Shown: piece by piece, positions 31,701 through 37,296 of the stretch
Position numbering within the stretch: the first letter of the stretch is position 1
Layout of the letters: the number at the start of each line of letters is the position of its first letter
IMG/VR virus record: IMGVR_UViG_3300025168_000244
Location: 1-37,296 of that record
Source: a virus
Length of the DNA: 37,296 nt
Strand: one strand, 5' to 3'
Program-made: the position numbers and the translations under genes
Notes under the pieces: model-generated
Told to the model about the DNA's origin: nothing
What the model saw: only the letters and a program-made list of their open reading frames with translations
Databases searched by the model: none

Positions 31701-32038
31701 TGAGCAGCTTCAACTTGACCCGGTACGTTACTAGCACCCTGTCGCATAAATTCAGCAGCTTCGTCCTGAAAGGGTAAAGCACCCGCCATTGTAGCGCCAA
31801 GAGCTTGTTGAGCATCACCAAGGGTGTAGCCTGCTTCTTGTAAATAAGGCTGATAACCACCAATACCCGCTTCCGCAAGTTCAGTTGCCTTAACCTGAAG
31901 GCCAGACATCTCCGCAACCATATACGGCGGTATTGTCTGTCCAAGGTCAGCTAGTTGTTTAGCAGATTTTAAGAGACCTAGCTTGTAGGCCTCAATGTCC
32001 GGTGCTTCGCGGACTATCGAAGTAGTTTGTTCGGCCAT
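28700..32038 (-). CDS. Ala/Gln/Gly-rich repeat protein, probable virion coiled coil
   Basis: A 1112-residue protein. The first about 60 residues are ordinary. Residues about 90-490 are Ala/Gly/Gln/Thr-rich with loose QQAG.AA repeats, then AFGGSRQAVAEAELDRNI. Residues about 600-950 form regular repeats of 18 or 11 residues (LGMSAEQLA core). The last 100 residues are soluble (VAYLSDIYKGAPSSQ). The repeat geometry fits a long helical rod. Fibre, tape-measure-like or ejection roles are all possible. No enzyme motif is seen. The AT/GC bias of the gene follows its amino acid content. Confidence 0.68.
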   Translation of the reverse strand: MAEQTTSIVREAPDIEAYKLGLLKSAKQLADLGQTIPPYMVAEMSGLQVKATELAEAGIGGYQPYLQEAGYTLGDAQQALGATMAGALPFQDEAAEFMRQGASNVPGQVEAAQEGIQGAIDYGATATETATGAMGTAATGARQAATGGQTALGAAGAQIPGIVSDVAQGTTAANQLAAQAAADAAATGRVDTMANQLATADAASRNIAQQAGQGSIQQAAETQRQIAQASQESAAQALQGQQDLGTAAGLAQGVAQTAGTGARSAAEQGGVDSAAAIQGARQAVTDAGTGLAQSGIGALSAAQQAGQATRGAINAARGTAATGADALAAAGLAGGQAAADAGFGARMGATSTAQQLAGSSDAARLAAQQTSAGVAGATDAARQAAQRVGSGLSGVSDAARQSAANASAGGLGAYERAIGGIDDVAQAARNVAGQARTGGQTAAQQAGAQTQAAISGARGITSDAAAALQQAGALGTQSAQQGIAGLAGTTGAYDPASSGAFMNQYEDAAVQQALADVRRAGDIQQQQVGAQAVSAGAFGGSRQAVAEAELDRNILEQQARTAAGMRQQGFDSASQRAQQAFESQQARTQQAAQLTGALGSQGAQAGLSAAQAAGQLGLSGEELAARTAQQQGQLGLSAEQLAAQTGMNAEQMAQQGQVQGGQMGLAAYNQAGQLGMNAEQLAAANLAQSGQLGMSAEQLAQSGSLSAGQQSLSAEQMASQNIAQGGQLGQSAEQLAGQLGMSAAQLQGTLANQAAGLGMSAEQFAGQLLQQQAATGISANQLLAQSSQQAGQLGLSAEQLAANTAQQQAASGISAEQLAGNLGMSASQLQGSLAGQGAQLGMSAAEMAQRGAQAGGQMGLGALQQAGTLGMNAEQMASANSQALATTGMNLQQLASQTGMSAAQLAGQMNQQTGAMAMQGVGQQADIASRAAQLGISAEQLAGQLASQSGQLGQGQAQMGMQGAQQGGALGLQGSELQGRLGEGIGGLGTSYGQLNLQQGEALSQLGLRQGALGELEQQLGQKETGFIFDVGKQQQAQDQAALEAQRMTTVEQQNEPYKRVAYLSDIYKGAPSSQMTLASNSGGSTSPAQQILGLGVAGLSAAAGASRAGLF
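29200..30240 (-). repeat. 18/11-residue repeat array within the coiled-coil protein
   Basis: About 19 consecutive units (residues about 600-950) start (L/T/M)G(M/L/I)(S/N)AEQLA. Unit lengths are almost all 18 or 11 (18 = 11 + 7), with a few 17 or 19. They are diverged at the DNA level, so the array is an old protein repeat rather than a recent DNA duplication. Confidence 0.75.
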
Positions 32039-33873
32039 TACGCTTGTGCCCTCCCGCGACTCTCCAGATTACGCATTATTGTATACATATTCTGAATGCC
32101 ATTGTTTACGTTTCCATTACCCAATCCCTTAACCGCATCGGTAGTCATCACAAACTCACCGGGCATTAACATTGCTCGAACGCTATCTTGGCCCGGAGTT
32201 CCTTCAGTAGGCGCTATTCCACCATTTCTACGTGGGAAGATAGGACCACCTTCGGCTGCTGTCACATAAGGACGTGCAAACGGACCGCCGGGGTTGCTGG
32301 CCATTAAGTAGCCTGCTTGATTAGTCATGGGATTATTTTGTAATGGGAATTGAGTTGGCGCGGTATAACCGTCCATATCTTCTCCCATTATCGCTAAATC
32401 CATTTGTTTGGCTTCGTACTCACCCGTCTCTTCATTCAAGACAGACTGTCCGAGGTCTTTAACAAGGTATTTGCCGGGATCGGCAGCAATTAAATCTGTG
32501 CCTGTGGTAACAGAGCCGTCACTATTGTAATCAAGGAACGGAGAAGGCTCTACTCCCGGTACTTCAAAGAATCCTGCGCCTGCGGCAGCAGTAGAGGCAA
32601 GGGCCGCGGACGGTCCAAACCTAGCCAGCATTCCGGGAGCGGCAGCTTTTTCAGCTAGTCTCAATCCGGCTTCCGTAGGTGTAATACCTTTTGCAGCCAT
32701 GTCAGCTACGTAGTTTTTACCGGCTTGTGTAGTAGCCTCGGCTATCTCCGCAGGGCTTTGACCTCCACGGAACATGTAATCGCCGGTTTTCTCAAGGAAA
32801 CCACGTTCTGCTGCGTCACCTGCTGCGTCACCTGCTGCGTCACCTGCTACCTTTTCAGAAAGTGATTTAGCAGCGGTTTCATTAGCTACCACGTCACCTG
32901 TAGCAGCGGGGGCATCTGTAATAGAACCTGTGGTATCGACTTGTGCGCCATCAGCAATAGGTGTTTTGCTCAAATCAGCCGCGGCATCTACACCATCAGC
33001 AATAGGTGTTTTGCTCAAATCAGCCGCGGCATCTACACCACCTTCTACAGTGCTTACTACATCAGTTGCACCCACAAAATCTTTTCCAATAGCGTCTCTA
33101 AAGCCTTGGAAAGACCCACTTTGTAAACCTTCACCAACGTTACTAAAAGCTTGTGAGAACCTAGCGCCGGGACTAGCGGCAGCATCACCTACTTTTTGGA
33201 AGAAAGTGCCGTCACCCTTACCGAATCCAGCAGTTACACCCCCGATGGCACCTGCAACAAGTGCAGATTTCAAAGCGTCTTTAATACTGCCGCCGCCGAT
33301 AAGCGTTCCAATACCGGAACCAAGTGCTGCACCGTACATAGGACCAAGCGCAGGCAACAAGTAAGGCATTGCAATAGGTAAGATGATCGGAGCAACCTTC
33401 TTGACTACTTTAATAACAGCCTTAACAATTTTCTTAATGCCTTTAACTACACCTTTAAATAGTTTCTTGAGGAAAAATTCAGGTAAACCCGTTGTAGGGT
33501 TAAGATCGTTGGATTCAGCACCAACAACATAAGATTCAGGGTCGTCAACACCTGCTTCTGTAAGAATATCGTAAATACGTTGCTTTATTACCTCGTCTTC
33601 AAGGAATTGAGAAGGTATGACTAATTCACCTTCGGCTACGTGAGCCAGCATATTGTCTTCGTTACGGCCATACTTGGCCATACGCTCTGCAAGCGCAGGG
33701 AATTGTGCTATGCCATCGTCTCCGAACTCTTCTTTGGCATCTGTTTCGGAATCATCTCCGTAAACTGCTTCAAGTTCGTCATCTTCCATGACGAAATCAC
33801 CAATACCACCGGTCGGGACTTCCAGTTCTTCTAATTCTTCGGTTTCTTCAACCATTAACGCTGTTTTTGCCAT
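32038..33873 (-). CDS. Probable membrane-active virion protein, 611 aa
   Basis: An acidic N-terminus (residues 1-55) is followed by NMLAHVAEGELVIPSQFLED (about 74-93), a motif I recall from marine phage proteins. Residues 133-160 form a cationic amphipathic helix (FFLKKLFKGVVKGIKKIVKA onward, ten or so Lys). A hydrophobic Gly/Ala/Pro stretch to about 215 follows, suggesting membrane insertion. A 15-residue tandem repeat lies at about 280-310 and an AAGD repeat at about 345-355. The C-terminus has AAEGGPIFPRRNGGIAP and LMPGEFVMTTDAVKGLG, a motif seen at the ends of tail/tape-measure-like proteins. A DNA-ejection role is inferred. Confidence 0.65.
   Translation of the reverse strand: MAKTALMVEETEELEELEVPTGGIGDFVMEDDELEAVYGDDSETDAKEEFGDDGIAQFPALAERMAKYGRNEDNMLAHVAEGELVIPSQFLEDEVIKQRIYDILTEAGVDDPESYVVGAESNDLNPTTGLPEFFLKKLFKGVVKGIKKIVKAVIKVVKKVAPIILPIAMPYLLPALGPMYGAALGSGIGTLIGGGSIKDALKSALVAGAIGGVTAGFGKGDGTFFQKVGDAAASPGARFSQAFSNVGEGLQSGSFQGFRDAIGKDFVGATDVVSTVEGGVDAAADLSKTPIADGVDAAADLSKTPIADGAQVDTTGSITDAPAATGDVVANETAAKSLSEKVAGDAAGDAAGDAAERGFLEKTGDYMFRGGQSPAEIAEATTQAGKNYVADMAAKGITPTEAGLRLAEKAAAPGMLARFGPSAALASTAAAGAGFFEVPGVEPSPFLDYNSDGSVTTGTDLIAADPGKYLVKDLGQSVLNEETGEYEAKQMDLAIMGEDMDGYTAPTQFPLQNNPMTNQAGYLMASNPGGPFARPYVTAAEGGPIFPRRNGGIAPTEGTPGQDSVRAMLMPGEFVMTTDAVKGLGNGNVNNGIQNMYTIMRNLESRGRAQA
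32809..32844. repeat. 12-bp repeat, three perfect copies
   Basis: TGCTGCGTCACC three times in a row within the 611-aa gene, encoding the AGDA repeat. Copy number could vary between relatives by slippage. Confidence 0.9.
32948..33037. repeat. 45-bp perfect tandem duplication
   Basis: Two identical 45-bp copies (32948-32992, 32993-33037) in frame, duplicating a 15-residue segment (VDAAADLSKTPIADG). Perfect identity points to a recent event. Confidence 0.92.
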
Positions 33874-34106
33874 TATCCTGCTCCGCCAGTAATGCTTTCA
33901 GGCATAGTTACCTGTATTATTGTACTGCGCTTCTCCTCTCCAGTCCACGACGAACCGCACTGAGGACAAATTCCTTCGGGATAAGACGCTATTTCTGCCG
34001 GAGTATCTACCTCATTACTACATTTAACACAATGTAGCACATCTCGGCTAGTGGCAGGTTTCCATTTGCTACCATCTGACATGGTAAGAACTGTATTGTC
34101 ATTCAT
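33873..34106 (-). CDS. Zinc-ribbon protein, 77 aa
   Basis: A small protein with CVKC (about residue 26) and CPQC (about 47), the two knuckles of a zinc ribbon, around EVDTPAEIASYPEGI. The N-terminal strand MNDNTVLTMSDGSKWKP and C-terminal IIQVTMPES look beta-rich. It sits within the tail gene block, joined by ATGA and TAATG overlaps, so it is probably a virion or assembly component rather than a regulator (inference). Confidence 0.78.
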   Translation of the reverse strand: MNDNTVLTMSDGSKWKPATSRDVLHCVKCSNEVDTPAEIASYPEGICPQCGSSWTGEEKRSTIIQVTMPESITGGAG

Positions 34107-34399
34107 GATATTGTTACTGAGACGCTTCCCACGCCTCCCTCCGCTTCTGATCCCCTCAAGTAGGGCATGTTAGCTACAGTAATACGCAACTCATCGCCGT
34201 ACTGAAAAACGCCACCAAGAGGAAGGTTATAATTGTCAGTCTGTAGATTAGGCAAAGTCAAAGCTGACGCCTGCCACGGACCGGGGTTATTAACTTGTTG
34301 CAAAAATACCGAGAAAGCTCGTGTAACTTCTGCCATATACTCGGCATTATAATCTCTTGGCGCATTTGGGAATAATGGTTGTACTAAGCCCCTACTCAT
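34103..34399 (-). CDS. Conserved 98-aa tail-region protein
   Basis: A small protein common next to gp10-like genes in marine phages. MSRGLVQPLFPNAPRDYNAE is followed by TRAFSVFLQQVNNPGPWQAS. The end is a beta-rich C-terminus (FQYGDELRITVANMPYL, SVSVTIS). The function is unknown; a small tail or adsorption component is likely from context. It overlaps both neighbours by 4 bases. Confidence 0.75.
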   Translation of the reverse strand: MSRGLVQPLFPNAPRDYNAEYMAEVTRAFSVFLQQVNNPGPWQASALTLPNLQTDNYNLPLGGVFQYGDELRITVANMPYLRGSEAEGGVGSVSVTIS

Positions 34400-36342
34400 C
34401 GTCTACCGTCCGGTCTTAGTTCGACACGCGGTGTTCCTAAACGCCATTCAACGCCCGTATTGTCGGATTCAATCTTTAATGCAAACGACCGGCCTCGCAT
34501 ACGAAGCCTTACTTGATCGGTATATTGTTCTACAGGTACAGTAGAGGACCTGATTATGTCGCTGACAGTAGTTTGGTCATACGCTGAACCCGGAAAACGC
34601 CTTGTTTGTAGGGTAAAGTCCACATTTGGCGAAGGAGAAGAAGAACCGTCAAAGGTTACATCCGGGATTAACTTGCTTAAAAGTACAAAGTTATCTCCAG
34701 CGCCCATAGACATTTGGCTGCTCTCTATATAAGCGTTTATACCGGCTGGCGGATTAACACTTCCATCATCATTGCCAAATTCATGGTAATACAAGTATCC
34801 ATCTAGGCTTGCTGCAATAGGATATTGACCAATACCGCGGTCAAGCCAAGCACTTCTAGCTAAAGTACCGTAAGACCAAACTTGTTCTTGATAGTTATAC
34901 ACAACATATCTGTCGATGTTTTGATTCATCAACCCGTTAGCATCTACAGTAGCCGAAGGGTAAAACCACCAAATTTCAGAGTATGAGGAGTTTACGGCTG
35001 CGGTAACTTTTTCTGCTTGGTCTTGGTTAAAATCATTAAAAACGTAAGATCGTACAGAACACGGCAGTTTTTGAACTTGACCTGTGTATAGGTAAAACTC
35101 TTGCTCGCCCATCCACATAACCATGTCATCTACTGCAATTGCAGCTAACGGACTGGCTATTGTAATGTTTTCAGACAACATCGAAATACCAAAGGTAAAC
35201 GGAGGTCCTAAATATTGCATGGCGTGTAGGGATTTATCAGTAAACACCAGTATCTGCTGACGTGTTTCGATGGCCGTGATTATTTCAGAGCCTGTACCGA
35301 TACGTAGATCACCTGCTGTGTTAGTCGCTTGAGCAGACCAAACCAATGGGTTTTCTTGATCGGAAAAACGAATAAGTAAGGGGTCTTGAACACCAATGTT
35401 GTTTTGAGCATCACAACCAAACACGATTACGTGCCTGTCACGATCCGAAATCATGACCTGTTTAGCGATAGTTGGCGTCGTAGGGTCTGCGCCCGCAAGG
35501 TCCGACAAGGCTACCGCAGGTGCAAAAGGTGCTGAACTGGTAGATTTATCCCAGTAATAAATACCGCCGTTGCGAACATTAATAATTAAGTCTTCACCGA
35601 AGTTATCATGGCTCCAGATACGCAGCGTATCACCAACCGCAGTTAGGTTAGCAGACGAACCCCATGCTCCACGAGACCATGTGCCCGCGCCCCAACCTGT
35701 TCCGGCTACGGTGGTGTCCAAACCAACGGTGATTTGATATTTACCAACAACAGAACCGCCGCCATTTCCTGTATCGGAACCGTTGGCTAAAACAGGAGTA
35801 GGTGTATAAGCACCATCTATTGTTATGTCGTTTAAAGAAGCAACATCTCTTGCAATGATCTTGTAGCTACTAGAGTTAACAATTTGATTTATTTGATATT
35901 CTTGATTTAATACCGCCGCAGTAATTGCTCCGCCTAAAGATGCGGCACCACTAAATGTAACAAAATCGTTTTCACTAGCCCCGTGGTTAGCGTCCGTAAT
36001 GGTAAGGGTAGATGATCCGTTGACCGCGGCAAACGTAACGTCGCCCGCGGCAGTGGTTAAGCGAAGAGGGGTTATGTCGTTATAACCCCCACCTTCGTTT
36101 ATGTAGTATTTTAAATGCGTTCCGACGCCCAAATAGCTTTCGCCTTGTAGCGCGACAAAGGGCTTTAATGCTCGGCAAGTGCCTAAAAAGCTTTTACCAG
36201 AGTATTTTTCCCAGCCGCCTATCTTCTCTGGGGTGCCGAAACGAAACCTTACTTTGTCACAGTCAAACCAACCGCCCTCGTTACTATACGAAGTGGTTTC
36301 TCTGTTTACTCCGGGCCTGAACTGTAACTTTTGTAAGGGCAT
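34396..36342 (-). CDS. P22 gp10-like tail / DNA-stabilisation protein
   Basis: A 648-residue beta-rich protein. It begins MPLQKLQFRPGVNRETTSYS, typical of the marine phage form of the head-closure or tail hub family. The motif GGWFDCDKVRFRFGTPEKIGGW follows, split by repeats of hydrophobic strands such as RHVIVFGCDAQN and LVFTDKSLHAMQYLGPPF (beta-propeller like). An Ig-like insert lies at about 100-210. It ends GTPRVELRPDGRR. In P22-type phages this protein plugs the portal and joins the tail needle. Its overlap with the 98-aa gene keeps the tail set together. Confidence 0.8.
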   Translation of the reverse strand: MPLQKLQFRPGVNRETTSYSNEGGWFDCDKVRFRFGTPEKIGGWEKYSGKSFLGTCRALKPFVALQGESYLGVGTHLKYYINEGGGYNDITPLRLTTAAGDVTFAAVNGSSTLTITDANHGASENDFVTFSGAASLGGAITAAVLNQEYQINQIVNSSSYKIIARDVASLNDITIDGAYTPTPVLANGSDTGNGGGSVVGKYQITVGLDTTVAGTGWGAGTWSRGAWGSSANLTAVGDTLRIWSHDNFGEDLIINVRNGGIYYWDKSTSSAPFAPAVALSDLAGADPTTPTIAKQVMISDRDRHVIVFGCDAQNNIGVQDPLLIRFSDQENPLVWSAQATNTAGDLRIGTGSEIITAIETRQQILVFTDKSLHAMQYLGPPFTFGISMLSENITIASPLAAIAVDDMVMWMGEQEFYLYTGQVQKLPCSVRSYVFNDFNQDQAEKVTAAVNSSYSEIWWFYPSATVDANGLMNQNIDRYVVYNYQEQVWSYGTLARSAWLDRGIGQYPIAASLDGYLYYHEFGNDDGSVNPPAGINAYIESSQMSMGAGDNFVLLSKLIPDVTFDGSSSPSPNVDFTLQTRRFPGSAYDQTTVSDIIRSSTVPVEQYTDQVRLRMRGRSFALKIESDNTGVEWRLGTPRVELRPDGRR

Positions 36343-36343
36343 A

Positions 36344-36580
36344 TCATCCGTCTACTTCTATTGCATCTTCGACATTCTCTGCTTTGGCAAGAGACGCCGA
36401 TAGCATATTGACAAAAGCCTCGCGGCCTACTTTTAGCTGATCCATATTAAAGCCAAGGCTTCCTAGCTTCTTGTCCAGATCAGCAATGTGGTTAACCATT
36501 GCAACTTCTTGCTCGGTTAGGTCTTGAATGTTGTGTTCTACATCATTGACAGTAATGGTTTTATTTTCATTTTTAGCCAT
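36344..36580 (-). CDS. DUF6447-like small phage protein
   Basis: A 78-residue helical protein. TITVNDVEHNIQDLTEQEVA, then VNHIADLDKKLGSLGFNMDQ, match a widespread family that I recall as DUF6447, of unknown function, usually next to tail genes. AAGGAG precedes two adjacent ATG codons; I use the second (36580) as its spacing of 7 is better, and 36583 is the alternative. The acidic C-terminus is EDAIEVDG. Confidence 0.78.
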   Translation of the reverse strand: MAKNENKTITVNDVEHNIQDLTEQEVAMVNHIADLDKKLGSLGFNMDQLKVGREAFVNMLSASLAKAENVEDAIEVDG

Positions 36581-36606
36581 CATAAGTCTCCTTATTTAAA
36601 TTAAAG

Positions 36607-36954
36607 TTAGCTCCAAGGAACGCCTGAAGCGGTTGTTGCAGCCGCATCAATTTGCTTTTGCACTTTTGAATCCCGGTCAGCTTCAACACGAGCTTTAGCT
36701 TCGGCAGCGGTTTCGTCGCCTTCGATCAAGCTGTCGTATACCCAACCAAGAACATCGTTCTCTGTTAGATCAGGATAAGGAATAAATCCTGCCGAAGAAG
36801 CATCGTATGTGCAACGCAGCTTGCCGCCTTCTGAAGCAGTGTACGATGGAGTACCATCGCTTGCCGCTACCATCGACCAGTAGACTAAAAAGACACCGCC
36901 ATCGGCGTCCACGTGTTGCATGTCCGATACGGACCATGTGTTGTTGATTGCCAT
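36607..36954 (-). CDS. DUF7936-like conserved phage protein
   Basis: A 115-residue protein starting MAINNTWSVSDMQHVDADGG, followed by VFLVYWSMVAASDG and KLRCTYDASSAGFIPYPDLT. This pattern is widespread in marine phages next to tail fibres; I recall it as DUF7936. The core is beta-rich with a helical C-terminus (AEAKARVEADRDSKVQKQID) ending VPWS. It may be a virion-associated or chaperone-like protein for the tail. AGGAG lies about 9 bases before the ATG. Confidence 0.8.
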   Translation of the reverse strand: MAINNTWSVSDMQHVDADGGVFLVYWSMVAASDGTPSYTASEGGKLRCTYDASSAGFIPYPDLTENDVLGWVYDSLIEGDETAAEAKARVEADRDSKVQKQIDAAATTASGVPWS

Positions 36955-36978
36955 GTTGTTTTCTCCTTTAATGACAGT

Positions 36979-37296
36979 TTATGATTCTAAGTCCGCTACT
37001 CGCGCACGTAGGGTTTGAATTTCTTTAACAAGCATTGGGACTAGCTTGCTGTAGTCCACAGCCATCATGTCTTCTGGATCGTCTGTTTTACTAACAGCTT
37101 CTGGCGCAACAGGGTCTAACTCTTGAGCAACCATTCCGTACCGTTGATGCTCACCGTCTGCTTTCCAATCAAACTTTCGCACTTGAATAGCATCAATTAA
37201 TTCACCGCTATCGTCTGCATCTGCAATATTTTCTTTTAGGCGTTGGTCTGAACTGGTAGCATAAGCAGTGCCAGAACCAGCCGTACTTATGTTTCC
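36979..37296 (-). CDS. Tail fibre C-terminus with Peptidase S74 auto-chaperone (partial)
   Basis: The open frame continues to the window edge, so only the last 105 codons are seen. SSDQRLKENI, with the Ser-Asp cleavage site, is followed by IQVRKFDWK, YGMVAQELDPVAPEAVS and VDYSKLVPMLVKEIQTLRAR. These are the signatures of the S74 intramolecular chaperone, which helps fibre or endosialidase trimers fold and then cuts itself off. The end is a short coiled coil. The N-terminal receptor-binding part lies outside the window. Confidence 0.9.
   Translation of the reverse strand, partial: GNISTAGSGTAYATSSDQRLKENIADADDSGELIDAIQVRKFDWKADGEHQRYGMVAQELDPVAPEAVSKTDDPEDMMAVDYSKLVPMLVKEIQTLRARVADLES

Noticed and set aside
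1-37296. tRNA genes, integrase, diversity-generating retroelement
   Set aside because: No cloverleaf, tyrosine or serine recombinase, or reverse transcriptase motif was seen on either strand.

Overview
This window is most of a lytic-style double-stranded DNA phage genome, probably a short-tailed (podovirus-like) marine phage of the kind known mainly from ocean metagenomes. The evidence is a TerL/portal pair, a P22 gp10-like tail protein, a tail fibre ending in an S74 auto-protease domain, a family A DNA polymerase, and several small protein families common in marine phages. There is no integrase, tRNA, rRNA, CRISPR array or insertion sequence. The host cannot be named; base composition is mixed, unlike the very AT-rich Pelagibacter phages. 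Holin, endolysin and major capsid genes are not recognised and may lie outside the window.

Layout: almost everything is read on the minus strand, so gene order runs from high to low coordinates. (1) 37296-21314 is the tail/virion block: tail fibre end, small conserved proteins, gp10-like protein, a zinc ribbon, then five large proteins of 297-1292 aa joined by TAATG overlaps. (2) 19866-21320 is a lone large plus-strand gene, an SNF2-type helicase, driven from a divergent promoter region at 19801-19841. (3) 19761-12744 is the replication operon: a conserved DUF7173-like protein, a putative ssDNA-binding protein, an archaeo-eukaryotic type primase, a small HTH protein, a UvrD-like helicase, two small proteins and DNA polymerase. 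(4) 12611-5702 is an accessory/early region of small genes, many in self-contained promoter-gene-terminator cassettes, plus a DUF932 protein, a VRR-NUC-like nuclease, the small terminase subunit, an iteron-like region and several DNA-binding proteins. (5) 5155-1 is TerL, a hypothetical protein, the portal and small proteins leading off the left edge.

How it fits together: the replication operon and SNF2 helicase are probably expressed from 19.8 kb. The cassette region uses repeated sigma70-like promoters (often an 18-bp spacer) that carry a shared heptamer ATGSGAT, in four cases as a direct repeat with 10-bp period and fixed geometry around the -10. This suggests a common regulator. Just upstream of TerL lie two perfect tandem palindromes, one identical to the bacterial chromosomal parS site. 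The virion block contains a protein with 18/11-residue repeats, a membrane-active-looking protein, and a recurrent Gly-Gly motif in several proteins. All functional calls are from reading the sequence; no database search was run.
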